Below are positions 1 to 7,245 of a stretch of DNA of 12,612 bases, in pieces. The position numbers and the translations under genes were made by a program. The DNA is taken from contig JAFGCA010000726.1 of NCBI GenBank assembly GCA_016932895.1, forward strand, positions 1 through 12,612. Reading direction: 5' to 3'. The notes beneath the pieces are model-generated. The model was not told the DNA's origin, did no database searches, and saw nothing but the letters and a program-made list of their open reading frames with translations. Origin of the DNA: Sedimentisphaerales bacterium. GTDB lineage: Bacteria; Planctomycetota; Phycisphaerae; Sedimentisphaerales; SG8-4. The first letter of the stretch is position 1, and each line of letters opens with the position of its first letter.

Positions 1-173
1 CCCAGGTGCAGGGCGGCCGTTACGTTCGGCGGCGGAATGACGATGGTGAACGCCTTGGGTTCACCCGTCGGGCCCCCGGGCTCGGCGTGGAAATAGGCGC
101 CGGATTCCCACAGCGCCCCCACTCGGGCCTCGATGGTCTTCGGATCGTACACCTTGGACAACTGCTCGGTCAT
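1..173 (-). CDS. valS: Valine--tRNA ligase, N-terminal fragment (cut by window edge)
   Basis: Valyl-tRNA synthetase charges tRNA-Val with valine in the cytoplasm. Only the first 57 codons are inside the window; the rest lies to the left. Translating the minus strand from the ATG at 171-173 gives a start of the form MTEQLSKVYDPKTIEARVGA, the usual ValRS opening (a YDP..IE...W pattern), followed by AFTIVIPPPNVT and ALHLG at about residues 41-58. This is the class I signature in which PPPNVT precedes the HIGH box; the HLG at the edge is the start of that box. A GGC/PTGEP insert at 33-39 is slightly longer than in many homologues. The ribosome site is weak (TTGGA before ACGTC-ATG). The gene lies just downstream of the rho terminator and may have its own promoter at 234-262. 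Family assignment is confident; whether the full gene is intact cannot be seen. Confidence 0.9.
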   Translation of the reverse strand, partial: MTEQLSKVYDPKTIEARVGALWESGAYFHAEPGGPTGEPKAFTIVIPPPNVTAALHL

Positions 174-199
174 GACGTATCCAACTCAACGGCGATCAT

Positions 200-231
200 A
201 AAAAAATCCGGCAGACGCGCGCCTGCCGGAT
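200..231 (-). terminator. Intrinsic terminator downstream of rho
   Basis: Read on the minus strand, ATCCGGCAG (231-223) pairs perfectly with CTGCCGGAT (214-206) around an 8-base loop and runs into seven T residues (206-200). This is a textbook Rho-independent terminator, 80 bases after the rho stop codon at 311. It sits 27 bases before the valS start, so it separates rho from valS. It makes sense for rho itself to be ended by a signal that does not need Rho. Confidence 0.88.
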
Positions 232-233
232 GC

Positions 234-262
234 ATGGTACTCTCGAAATGCGATTGTGTAAA
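234..262 (-). promoter_or_regulatory. Putative valS promoter overlapping the rho terminator
   Basis: On the minus strand there is TTTACA (plus positions 257-262), then 17 bases, then TACCAT (234-239). The -35 matches the sigma-70 consensus at five of six positions and the -10 at four of six. A start point near 227-228 would fall inside the 5' arm of the rho terminator hairpin, giving a leader of about 54 bases before valS. Found by pattern only. Promoter consensus in this phylum is uncertain. Confidence 0.35.
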
Positions 263-310
263 GGGTCCGCTGCCGCCGCCGTCAGACCCCGTCGATCGAC
301 GACAAACCGA

Positions 311-1780
311 TCAGTCCATATTCATGGTCATCAGGAACTCGGCGTTGGTTCGGGTCTTGGCCAGGCGGCTCTTCAGGAGTTCGACGGCCTCGACGGGATT
401 CATGTCGCTCAGCACTCTGCGGAGACGGTAGACCAACTCCAGCTCCTTCGGATCGAGCAGCAGCTCCTCGCGGCGCGTTCCGCTGCGGCTGATGTCAATG
501 GCCGGGTAGACGCGTCGATCGACGAGCCGCCGATCCAGGTGCAGCTCCATGTTGCCGGTCGCTTTGAACTCCTCGAAGATGACTTCATCCATCTTGGAGC
601 CGGTGTCGATCAGGGCGGTGGCGAAGATGCTCAGCGAGCCGCCTTCCTCGACGTTGCGAGCGGCGCCGAAGAACTTCTTCGGCATCTGCATGGCGCCGGC
701 GTCTACACCACCGGTCAGGATGCGGCCGGAGTGAGGGGTCTCATTGTTATAGGCGCGGGCCAGACGCGTGATCGAGTCCAGGAGGATGACAACGTCCTGG
801 CCGTACTCGATCAGACGCTTCGCCTTTTCGATCACGACCTCGGCGACCTGGCAATGGCGCGAGGCGGGCTCGTCGAACGTCGAGCTGATGACCTCGACGT
901 GCTCGCCGGTTTTGCGTTCCATTTCGGTGACTTCTTCCGGCCGCTCGTCGATCAGCAGGATGATCAGCTTGACTTCGGGATGGTTCGTCGTAATGGCGTT
1001 GGCCATCTTCTGCAGGAGGATGGTCTTGCCCGTGCGCGGCGGCGCCACGATCAGGCCGCGCTGCCCCTTGCCCACCGGCGTCACGATGTCGATAATCCGC
1101 ATGTTCAGCTCTTCCGTGGTCGTTTCCATGATGAAACGATTCTCGGGGTGCAGCGGCGTGAGATCGCTGAAAACGATCTTGTCGGCGAGTAAATCGGGAT
1201 TTTCGTAATTGATCGCTTCCACCCGCAACAGGGCGAAGTATTTCTCCGAGTCCTTGGGCGGACGAATCTGTCCGGAAACGATGTTGCCGGTGCGCAAGCC
1301 AAATCGCCGAATTTGTGACGGGGAAACGTAGATGTCGTCGGAGGAGGAGAGGTAATTATAGTCGGGATTCCGCAGGAAACCGTATCCATCCGGCAGAACT
1401 TCCAGGACGCCCTCGCCGTACATCAGGCCGCTCTGACGGATACGCTCCTTCAGGATGCGAAAGATCAAATCCTGCTTCTTCAGCGCGCTGTACTCGGTGA
1501 GGCCCTCGCGCTTGGCCATCTCGTGCAGCTCGGCTACGGTGAGCCTCTGGAGATCCGTCAGGTACAGGTTGCCCTTCTTGATGCGCTCGTATTTCGCGTG
1601 CGTGGACTCTTCCTCAGTGAGCTCGCCGTTCTCAACAGCCTCCGGATCCTCCACCGGCTCGTCGAAGGTGGCGGTGGCAGTCGATACGGACTCCTCCGTC
1701 TGCTCGACGACGGTCTTGGCGGCAGCCGTTCTCTTTTTGGTCTTCTTTTTCTTCTTCTTGGTTGTTTTGGCCTTAGCCAT
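311..1780 (-). CDS. rho: Transcription termination factor Rho
   Basis: Rho is a hexameric RNA-dependent ATPase and helicase that binds nascent RNA and releases RNA polymerase. The 489-residue product is about 70 residues longer than the 419-residue E. coli protein. The extra length is an N-terminal extension: a lysine-rich stretch (residues 3-17), then an acidic stretch (about 40-60). A Rho N-terminal helical domain covers about 72-117. The primary RNA-binding fold follows, with DGYGFLR at 131-137 (Y133 and F135 at the positions of the RNA-contacting aromatics) and DDIYVSP at 148-154. The ATPase core has Walker A APPRTGKT (246-253, K252), the catalytic-glutamate motif [11 protein letters not shown] (277-287), Walker B VILLDS with D335, and the secondary-site loop region with TGGVDAGAM (356-364) and [12 protein letters not shown] (370-381). 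No key residue is missing. The ATG at 1780 is preceded by AAGGAG at 1786-1791, a strong ribosome site. coaE lies upstream and valS downstream. Confidence 0.98.
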   Translation of the reverse strand: MAKAKTTKKKKKKTKKRTAAAKTVVEQTEESVSTATATFDEPVEDPEAVENGELTEEESTHAKYERIKKGNLYLTDLQRLTVAELHEMAKREGLTEYSALKKQDLIFRILKERIRQSGLMYGEGVLEVLPDGYGFLRNPDYNYLSSSDDIYVSPSQIRRFGLRTGNIVSGQIRPPKDSEKYFALLRVEAINYENPDLLADKIVFSDLTPLHPENRFIMETTTEELNMRIIDIVTPVGKGQRGLIVAPPRTGKTILLQKMANAITTNHPEVKLIILLIDERPEEVTEMERKTGEHVEVISSTFDEPASRHCQVAEVVIEKAKRLIEYGQDVVILLDSITRLARAYNNETPHSGRILTGGVDAGAMQMPKKFFGAARNVEEGGSLSIFATALIDTGSKMDEVIFEEFKATGNMELHLDRRLVDRRVYPAIDISRSGTRREELLLDPKELELVYRLRRVLSDMNPVEAVELLKSRLAKTRTNAEFLMTMNMD

Positions 1781-1998
1781 AACTGCTCCTTCTTTACGTT
1801 ACGCGAGTTCCGCTGTCACCCTTGCCTCAGTACGTGCAGGTGTGAACGGTACCCCACAGATGCGGGCCGCATGCCCGTCGTCTCATGTGAACAGCCTTCT
1901 CTTCGTGGTTCAGCAAGATCGGAGTCCTGAGTCGCACCGCTCCGGAGATGTCGCTCGAGGAGAATCCAATAAGAAGCGTAACTTCCTACAGAACCACA
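1781..1998 (-). other. rho leader / spacer between coaE and rho
   Basis: This 218-base gap holds the untranslated leader of rho or, if transcription starts at coaE, an intercistronic spacer. I see no convincing -35/-10 pair. It contains a 13-base palindrome ATGCGG-g-CCGCAT (1860-1872), two copies of TGTGAAC (1841-1847 and 1886-1892) and a short ORF with a plausible ribosome site (1827-1886). rho genes elsewhere are often autoregulated through their leaders, so control here is plausible but not shown. Confidence 0.4.
1827..1886 (-). CDS. Possible 19-residue leader peptide upstream of rho
   Basis: A minus-strand ORF runs from ATG (1884-1886) to TGA (1827-1829) and encodes MRRRACGPHLWGTVHTCTY. 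An AGAAGG element lies eight bases before the ATG, acceptable as a ribosome site. The ORF spans the 1860-1872 palindrome and ends 46 bases before the rho ATG. E. coli rho also has a short leader ORF, but the sequences are not comparable here. An ORF this short can easily arise by chance in GC-rich DNA, so this is a candidate only. Confidence 0.18.
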   Translation of the reverse strand: MRRRACGPHLWGTVHTCTY

Positions 1999-2616
1999 CT
2001 AACTATTCTTAGTTATGTCAGAGAAGATCTTCTTGATTTGCCTGACTAAAGTCGAGAAGTCAGAATTGTTGTCAATGGTATTATCGGCCAGCCTTTTCTT
2101 TCTGTCCAGGGAAATCTGAAAATTTTCGCGAATTTTGATCTCCCGTTCGCTCACTTGCCCTTTGCATTTGGCCCGGTGCACCCTGCGGGTGCGATCACAG
2201 TCCACAAAGACGATTCTATTGCAGCGGCCCGCCCAGCCGACTTCCACGAGCAGCGGCATATCCAGCACAATCGCTTTGAGGCCCGGATTGCTCTGGTAGT
2301 GTTCGATCAACTCCTCGGTTCGCTCAAGCACGCGCGGATGGACGACGTCGTTGAGCCGTTGGAGTTGTGCGGCATCGGCAAATACAATCCGCGCCAGCTT
2401 CGCCCGGTCAATCGTGCCGGACGCGCTCAGTATCTCCGGGCCAAAAAGGCGGACAAGCTCATCCCGGACGGAATTCTCCTCCAGCAGATCGTGAGCCATT
2501 TTGTCGGCATCAATCACCGCACATCCCAGCTTTGCAAGCTGCGCTGCGACGGTGCTCTTTCCGGAGGCGATACCGCCGATGACCGCAATCAATGGCTTTT
2601 TCGTCGGATTGCCCAC
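1999..2616 (-). CDS. coaE: Dephospho-CoA kinase
   Basis: CoaE phosphorylates the 3'-hydroxyl of dephospho-CoA with ATP, the last step of coenzyme A synthesis, in the cytoplasm. The 205-residue product has the normal length. It shows the P-loop GGIASGKST (14-22), the DAD motif (36-38) followed by AH, the HP of the CoA domain (93-94), the PLLVE motif (121-125), and the RKKRLADNTIDNN stretch (172-184), which matches the family's KR.AD..I.N signature. The start is GTG at 2616: an in-frame TGA lies two codons upstream, so no longer start exists, and the next in-frame candidate would remove the P-loop. No clear ribosome site precedes it. A strong sigma-70 promoter at 2657-2685 places the start about 35 bases from the predicted transcript end. 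The last 120 bases are AT-rich (46 G/C of 120 at 2001-2120), unlike the rest of the gene. rho follows after 218 bases. Confidence 0.96.
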   Translation of the reverse strand: MGNPTKKPLIAVIGGIASGKSTVAAQLAKLGCAVIDADKMAHDLLEENSVRDELVRLFGPEILSASGTIDRAKLARIVFADAAQLQRLNDVVHPRVLERTEELIEHYQSNPGLKAIVLDMPLLVEVGWAGRCNRIVFVDCDRTRRVHRAKCKGQVSEREIKIRENFQISLDRKKRLADNTIDNNSDFSTLVRQIKKIFSDITKNS

Positions 2617-2656
2617 CGTTCAGCCGCGTGGCCACCCACTCCCGAATTCCTGACGT

Positions 2657-2685
2657 ATTCTACTGTCTTTGTACGCAGATGTCAA
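2657..2685 (-). promoter_or_regulatory. Sigma-70-type promoter of coaE
   Basis: The minus strand reads TTGACA (plus 2680-2685), exactly 17 bases, then TAGAAT (2657-2662). The -35 is a perfect consensus and the -10 matches five of six. Transcription would begin near 2650, giving a leader of about 35 bases before the coaE GTG. This is the strongest promoter-like sequence in the window and would also serve rho unless rho has its own promoter. Confidence 0.75.
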
Positions 2686-2756
2686 GTCGTTACCGGAGGA
2701 TTCTGGAATAATTTCTGCTTTCTCATCGGCCTGCCCGGCGTACGGTTGACCGCGGT

Positions 2757-4367
2757 TCACTGTCGCAACTGTCTGCGGATGGCCTCGATCTCTTCGTCGG
2801 GAACTTGCACGCCGAGCTTCTGAGCGAGGTCGATATGCTTCCAGGCAAGCTCGTATTTCTGGAGGCGGTAGAAGCCATACGCCAGCCCATGGTGCGCGTC
2901 GCCAATTTGGGGGCTGAGCTTGACGGTCCGGAGGTAGGCTTCGACGGCGCTCTCGAAATTGCCTTGATTGGAATACGCCGAGCCAAGGTTGAAGAGTATC
3001 CAGGCATCATTGGGCTTGACGACGGCGGCCTTCTGATACTGCCGGATGGCCAAGTCATACTCTTTCAGGGCGAAGTAGGCGTTTCCCAGGTTTACCAGGG
3101 CCGCAAGCATGTCATCGTCGACGCGCAGGGCTTCCTTATAGGCGTGGATTTCGTCGGCGGTGCGGCCCTGTTCTCGGAAGCAGAGGCCCAGGCCGTAATA
3201 GGCCTCGGCGAGATCCGGCCGAAAGTTCAGGGCGGCGCGAAACTCACGGGCCGCCTTGTTGTAATCGCCGATGCGGTAGTAGACGTCGGCGAGCTGATTG
3301 TGCAGTAGCGCATCGGTCGGATCAAGCGTGATGGCCTGGCTCAAGTAGGACAGGGCGTCGCCGTACTCTTCCTGACGCGTGTACGCCAGGGCCAGATTGC
3401 GGTACGCATCCGTGAAATTCGGGTCGCGATCCAGGGAACGCAAGTAAGACAATTCCGCGTCATCGACGCGATCCAGGTCCATGTAGGCGTTGCCCAAATT
3501 GTTATACGTCTTCGGGTCGTTTGGATTCAGTTGCAGCGCGGCCCGGTATTGCCGGATCGCATCGTCCGGGCGACCCTTCTGGAGATAAATGTTGCCCAAG
3601 TTGGCGCGCGACTCCGACAGTGTGGGATTGATCGCCACGGCCCGTTCGAGGGCAAGCATCGCGGTGTCCCTGGCGCCGGCGTCGTTGTAGACGTTCCCGA
3701 GGTTGTTGAAGAAGCAGCCCAGCGTTTGTCGCTTGGTAAGATTTTTCATGTAGATGACGTCGTGACCGTTGTCCGGCACGTTGAACTTCACCATGTAGTG
3801 GTCGTCCGGGGGGCTGGCGCCGTTGCTGGTGGTCTCGATGTTGAAGCGAACGTTTCCCGAGTCGTAGCGAACGAAGAAATGCCCGGGAACGACGACACCG
3901 TACAGCTCCAGTCCCAGGCGCTCGGCCAAAGCCAGATAGAGGATGGAGAGACTCAGACAGTAGCCCTGGCGATTGTCCATGACCGAGTGAAGAAAAAGAT
4001 CATTGGGATCGTTCGCGTGCGAGATTGTTTTGTAGCCCAGTTCGTTGAACAGGTAGTCATTAATGATCGGGACGGCACGAAAGCCCATGCGGAGCCGCTG
4101 CTGGCGCACCCGGTCACGAATCTCCAGCGCCATGGCGTCCAACTGCTCCAGATAACGCCGTCCCAGCACCAGATCGCTCCAGTACTCCGAGGCGATGAGG
4201 GTGGCGGTCGCCAGATCGAGCTCGTCGTCGCGCAGACGCAGGACCTGATCCAGGGAACGCACGTACAAGCCGGCCTTGCCCGCATTGGCAAGTCCCCGGC
4301 TCTGTCCCCGGACGGAGCCGAGAGACAGGAATGTGACGATGGTAAGAATTGCCAGGATTCTTTTCAT
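2757..4367 (-). CDS. Exported TPR protein with transglutaminase/SirB1-like domain
   Basis: The 536-residue product begins with a Sec signal peptide (KR, then hydrophobic 4-17, cleavage likely near 20-22), so it should act outside the cytoplasm. Residues about 45-215 look like the transglutaminase-like SirB1 fold (PF13369 type). In this part NDPNDLFLHSVMDNRQGYC ends in C137, PGHFFVRY supplies H163, and E178 lies in the following strand, in the order and spacing expected for a Cys-His-acid site. Nine TPR units then follow without a break, each exactly 34 residues, starting at 217, 251, 285, 319, 353, 387, 421, 455 and 489. Most carry the NLGNAY and P-rich turn pattern. The array probably forms a protein-binding solenoid. 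The ATG at 4367 has no clear ribosome site but gives an ideal signal peptide. The gene is read toward coaE but 140 bases separate them and coaE has its own promoter. Family assignment is good; substrate and partner are unknown. Confidence 0.9.
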   Translation of the reverse strand: MKRILAILTIVTFLSLGSVRGQSRGLANAGKAGLYVRSLDQVLRLRDDELDLATATLIASEYWSDLVLGRRYLEQLDAMALEIRDRVRQQRLRMGFRAVPIINDYLFNELGYKTISHANDPNDLFLHSVMDNRQGYCLSLSILYLALAERLGLELYGVVVPGHFFVRYDSGNVRFNIETTSNGASPPDDHYMVKFNVPDNGHDVIYMKNLTKRQTLGCFFNNLGNVYNDAGARDTAMLALERAVAINPTLSESRANLGNIYLQKGRPDDAIRQYRAALQLNPNDPKTYNNLGNAYMDLDRVDDAELSYLRSLDRDPNFTDAYRNLALAYTRQEEYGDALSYLSQAITLDPTDALLHNQLADVYYRIGDYNKAAREFRAALNFRPDLAEAYYGLGLCFREQGRTADEIHAYKEALRVDDDMLAALVNLGNAYFALKEYDLAIRQYQKAAVVKPNDAWILFNLGSAYSNQGNFESAVEAYLRTVKLSPQIGDAHHGLAYGFYRLQKYELAWKHIDLAQKLGVQVPDEEIEAIRRQLRQ

Positions 4368-4461
4368 TTGTCGTTCACTACCGTGTATTTCCTCGAGTGG
4401 GTCACCCGTGCCCTCACTGCGGCCGGGGTTCAGTCGTGACCTCCGGATCTTCGTGTAAAGT

Positions 4462-4481
4462 GCTTTTTATACGCTTTTTAT
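4462..4481. repeat. Tandem GCTTTTTAT pair
   Basis: GCTTTTTAT occurs at 4462-4470 and again at 4473-4481, eleven bases start to start, about one helical turn. On the minus strand this is an A-rich pair that could bend DNA, act as a UP-like element or bind a regulator of the TPR gene. It may also be chance. Confidence 0.4.
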
Positions 4482-4558
4482 CGTCCGGGAGTTCTCCGCC
4501 CTTGAGGCTTTCTCGCAGCCCGTGGGAGGAATCGCACCTGGAAGGCGATTACTTCTTG

Positions 4559-4564
4559 TATAAT
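4559..4564 (+). promoter_or_regulatory. Putative -10 element for the DUF1080 gene
   Basis: A perfect TATAAT lies 55 bases before the ATG at 4619, giving a leader of about 48 bases with AGGAG at 4608-4612. No good -35 is visible at 16-18 bases upstream (ACCTGG at 17), so the call rests on the -10 and its position. Confidence 0.38.
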
Positions 4565-4591
4565 TGTAGCGGCCTGCGTAGTCTATGGAAA
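4563..4591 (-). promoter_or_regulatory. Putative promoter for the TPR gene
   Basis: The minus strand reads TTTCCA (4586-4591), 17 bases, then TACAAT (4563-4568). The -10 matches five of six and the -35 four of six. It overlaps the plus-strand TATAAT by two bases, which would make the two genes compete for polymerase. The resulting leader for the TPR gene would be about 190 bases, rather long, so a closer unseen promoter is possible. Confidence 0.28.
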
Positions 4592-4618
4592 GGAAATTCA
4601 GCTTGATAGGAGCAGAGT

Positions 4619-5458
4619 ATGGACACGAATGGGATGGTGTATTCCCCACGGCCGGGGAACCCGTGGACGGGAAAACGCCGGGCGCGTGTCGCCATGGCCG
4701 TAGCGGTCGTTTTACTGCTTGGAGGTCTGCTCGAAACGGGATGCCGATCGTCCGCTCCCTCGGAGCAGGACGCAGCGGCATGCCAGGCTGAGGACGAAGG
4801 GACGCCGAGGGAAACCGCGCCCACCCCTGCGCCCGAGGCGGCGGCTGCCCCGGAGAAGGAACCGGCCGAAGCGGCGGCATCTGCCCTGGACGTCGGCGCC
4901 GAGATCAGCCTCTTCGACGGCAAAACGCTGGGCCAGTGGAAGATCACCGATTTTGGCGGGCAGGGCGACGTCTACGTCAAGGACGGAGCCATCCACATGG
5001 CAATGGGCAGCTGCACCACGGGGATCACGTGGACCGGGCCGGTCGTGCGGATGAACTACGAGATTACGCTCGAAGCCATGCGCGTGGAAGGCAACGACTT
5101 CTTCTGCGCCCTGACGTTTCCCGTGGCGGACAAGCCCTGTACGCTCGTGCTGGGCGGCTGGGGCGGCACCGTGTGCGGCTTGTCGAATATTGACTTCTAC
5201 GACGCTTCCGAGAATGAGACCACACGCATCGTCGGTTTTGACAATGGGCAATGGTACCATGTGAAGCTGCGCGTCGTGCCGAATCGCATTCAAGCCTGGC
5301 TCGACGGTGACGAGCTCGTGGACGTGGACACGACGGGGCGCAATATCGACATCCGCCCCGAAGTGGATTTGTCACAGCCGCTCGGGGTGGCCACCTGGGT
5401 AACCACCGGGGCGGTGCGCAACATTCGCCTCAAGAAGCTGCCGGCGGAAGTCGAGTAG
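4619..5458 (+). CDS. Exported DUF1080 (3-keto-disaccharide hydrolase-type) protein
   Basis: The 279-residue product has a positively charged start (KRRAR at 19-23), a hydrophobic segment (24-38) and LLETGC ending in C42. This is a signal or anchor, possibly a lipoprotein, though E39 at position -3 departs from the usual lipobox. Residues 43-90 form a low-complexity linker rich in Ala, Pro and Glu, typical between an anchor and a secreted domain. A PF06439 (DUF1080) domain covers about 96-273: ISLFDGKTLGQWK at the start, GQWYHVKLRVV (210-220) and QAWLDGDELVDVD (225-237), the usual concanavalin-like beta-sandwich pattern. Pfam names this family 3-keto-disaccharide hydrolase; many members bind or process carbohydrates. 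Four cysteines (C132, C163, C174, C186) in the domain could form disulfides. The ATG at 4619 is fixed by AGGAG six bases upstream. It is the only rightward gene and converges on the MATE gene 51 bases away. Activity is not established from sequence. Confidence 0.88.
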   Translation: MDTNGMVYSPRPGNPWTGKRRARVAMAVAVVLLLGGLLETGCRSSAPSEQDAAACQAEDEGTPRETAPTPAPEAAAAPEKEPAEAAASALDVGAEISLFDGKTLGQWKITDFGGQGDVYVKDGAIHMAMGSCTTGITWTGPVVRMNYEITLEAMRVEGNDFFCALTFPVADKPCTLVLGGWGGTVCGLSNIDFYDASENETTRIVGFDNGQWYHVKLRVVPNRIQAWLDGDELVDVDTTGRNIDIRPEVDLSQPLGVATWVTTGAVRNIRLKKLPAEVE

Positions 5459-5509
5459 TTCCCGCAGCGGCAGGCGGTCTTGGTCGCCCCGGGGCATCTG
5501 GTTGTCTCC

Positions 5510-6937
5510 TCACTGGCCCATTGAATCCATCGGGGCCGACGGCGTGACGGCACGGCCCCGGAAGAGGTCGATCCGCGTCCAGCGTTTGCTCAGAAAACGC
5601 CAGCGATTGGCCAGACCGACGGTGACAATGCTCAACGCTGCCACGATCCATGGCCCCAGCGCTCCGAGGGAGGGGACAAACCGGGCGACCAGCAGGCCCC
5701 CGACGCCCAAGATGCCGAGGGCGCCGACGCCGGAGATGAATGCGAGCCAGCGGGTATCGCCGGCGCCGCGCAACGCCCCACCATAGACAATCCGCGCCGC
5801 ATAGAACATCTGGTAAATCGCCGCGCAGATCAACATCCGGGTGCCGATCTCGATCACCTCCGGATCTTTGGACCAGAACACCATGAGCGCGTCGCGCAGA
5901 AACAAGAAACACGCGCCGACGAGCCCCATGTAGACCAGGGCCACTTTCAAACTGAGATGCGTCTGTTTGAGGGCGGAGTCTTTTCTGCCGGCTCCGATCT
6001 CCTTGCCGACGGCGGCGGTCAGGGCCGTGGAGATTCCGACGATGGGCATGGCCGATACGTTCGTGTAGGAAAGGACCGCGCTGGTCGCGGCCAGCGACTC
6101 CTTGCCGAACCGTCCGACCAGTGCGAAGAGGATCACTCCCCACACGGCGACGTTGACCATCAAACCGATGCCGGCCGGCAAACCCACACCGAGCAGATCG
6201 CGCATCTTGCGGGTATCCAGGAACCAGGCTCGTCTGGATTGGAACTGCCGGTGGACCGGCCCGCTGAGAAAGAAACTGATGTTGATGACAGCGGCTGCTC
6301 CGATTCCAATGAAGGTGCCCCAGGCCGCCCCGGCGATGCCCAGGGCGGGGAAACCGAACTTGCCGAAGATCAGGGCATAGTTGGCCAGGACGTTGATCAC
6401 CTGTCCGCAGAGGGACGAGCACATGGTGATAAGAGGTTTGTGAATCCCCATGAAGAACTGATTGCTGGACCAGTTGATCACCGCCGCGATGTGCGCGTAG
6501 AGCATGATGCGCAGGTAAACGACTTCCAACTCGGCCACTGGTGCCGGCTGGCCCATCAGCCGAAAGATCAGCGGGGCCAGAGGGGACATGACGGCGACCA
6601 CCACCAGAAAATACGTCAACCCCATGTACAGCATTTGCCAGAAGTAGTTGGCGCATCGGGCCTTTTCGCCTCGGCCCAGGCTCTGGCTGACGAAGGTGTT
6701 GAGGCTGGTGATCGCCCCCAGGGCAAATCCTCCCGGCAGAAAACTGACAAACCCGGCCGGCAGGACCGCCGCCAGGGCATCGGTGCCGAGCCGCGAGACC
6801 ATGAAGCGGTCCACGAACTGCATGATCGTGAAGGAAACCGTCGAAACGACCATGGGACCGGAGAGCTTCAGCATGTAGAGCAGCGAAGTCTCGTCGTCGG
6901 GATAATCCCCGCGTATGAGGGTCGGTTCTGACGTCAT
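5510..6937 (-). CDS. MATE-family multidrug/metabolite efflux transporter
   Basis: MATE proteins export cationic compounds across the inner membrane, driven by Na+ or H+. The 475-residue product has the family's usual length and about twelve hydrophobic segments. Family patterns are clear: PMVVSTVSFTIMQFVDRFMV (28-47) at the start of the first lobe, KPLITMCSSLCGQVINVLANYALIFG across 167-192, FPALGIAGAAWGT (196-208), and YGGALRGAGDTRW (385-397) in the second lobe. The open frame extends to 7093, but the added 52 residues are charged, lie entirely inside the YggU gene, and do not look like a MATE N-terminus. I therefore use the ATG at 6937. Its A is shared with the TGA stop of the upstream gene (TGATG), which suggests translational coupling, with AAGGGG four bases before the ATG. 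Substrate unknown. As the last gene of the run it may export a product of the sugar cluster or simply be co-transcribed. Confidence 0.92.
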   Translation of the reverse strand: MTSEPTLIRGDYPDDETSLLYMLKLSGPMVVSTVSFTIMQFVDRFMVSRLGTDALAAVLPAGFVSFLPGGFALGAITSLNTFVSQSLGRGEKARCANYFWQMLYMGLTYFLVVVAVMSPLAPLIFRLMGQPAPVAELEVVYLRIMLYAHIAAVINWSSNQFFMGIHKPLITMCSSLCGQVINVLANYALIFGKFGFPALGIAGAAWGTFIGIGAAAVINISFFLSGPVHRQFQSRRAWFLDTRKMRDLLGVGLPAGIGLMVNVAVWGVILFALVGRFGKESLAATSAVLSYTNVSAMPIVGISTALTAAVGKEIGAGRKDSALKQTHLSLKVALVYMGLVGACFLFLRDALMVFWSKDPEVIEIGTRMLICAAIYQMFYAARIVYGGALRGAGDTRWLAFISGVGALGILGVGGLLVARFVPSLGALGPWIVAALSIVTVGLANRWRFLSKRWTRIDLFRGRAVTPSAPMDSMGQ

Positions 6938-7245
6938 CAAGCCCCTTGCGTGCCCAGCCCCAGCTTCTCCAGCAGAGTCTCCGATGAGATTCCCTTCACC
7001 TGAACCCGTTTGACCGGGCTTGTTTGCCCGGCCGTGATGTGGACGGCGTTTTTCTTGACCCCCAGCCGTTTGGCCAGGAAAGCGACGAGACACTGATTGG
7101 CCTTGCCCCGTTCCGGTGCGGCGGCGACCTTGATTTTGATCATGTCGTCGAGCAGGCCGGCTACGGCGGTCCGGCTGCTGCCCGGGACGATCTTGGCCGT
7201 GAACGTTACGCCGGCCGCATCTGCCTGAATCGTCGGCTTACACAT
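6937..7245 (-). CDS. yggU: DUF167 / YggU family protein
   Basis: This 102-residue protein carries the complete DUF167 signature: KIVPGSSRTAV (18-28), IKVAAAPERGKAN (38-50), then LAKRLGVKKNAVHITAGQTS (57-76) and KRVQVKG (79-85). YggU/DUF167 proteins are small, soluble, widely conserved alpha/beta proteins of unknown biochemical function. The GKAN motif is the most conserved part. The ATG at 7245 has no evident ribosome site but matches the family start. Its TGA overlaps the MATE ATG by one base. It is preceded by an 80-base gap after the small unknown gene; I see no good promoter or terminator there. Nothing in the sequence ties it to sugar metabolism, and it may simply share the transcript. 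Confidence 0.92.
   Translation of the reverse strand: MCKPTIQADAAGVTFTAKIVPGSSRTAVAGLLDDMIKIKVAAAPERGKANQCLVAFLAKRLGVKKNAVHITAGQTSPVKRVQVKGISSETLLEKLGLGTQGA

Larger units (their letters stand above)
4368..4618. other. Divergent intergenic region (251 bases)
   Basis: This spacer separates the leftward TPR gene from the rightward DUF1080 gene and should hold the promoters of both. I see overlapping -10-like elements on the two strands at 4559-4568, a short tandem repeat at 4462-4481, and a ribosome site AGGAG at 4608-4612. A GGTCAC/GTGACC inverted pair (4400-4405, 4436-4441) has a 30-base loop and no T tract, so I do not call it a terminator. No RNA gene or additional ORF is supported. Confidence 0.6.

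Noticed and set aside
230..1192. 320-codon plus-strand ORF
   Set aside because: It lies antisense to rho in GC-rich DNA, with an unnatural composition and no recognisable domain; rho is certain.
1455..2012. 185-codon plus-strand ORF covering the rho start and leader
   Set aside because: Most of it mirrors the lysine-rich rho N-terminus (giving runs of F and L); no family features.
4400..4441. GGTCAC/GTGACC inverted pair
   Set aside because: Six-base arms with a 30-base loop and no T tract; could be chance and lies within the TPR leader.
5486..5495. GCCCCGGGGC palindrome between the convergent DUF1080 and MATE genes
   Set aside because: No loop and no T tract on either strand, so not a credible terminator.
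6938..7093. 52-residue N-terminal extension of the MATE protein
   Set aside because: Lies inside yggU, charged and low-complexity, and the TGATG junction with its AAGGGG site supports the ATG at 6937.
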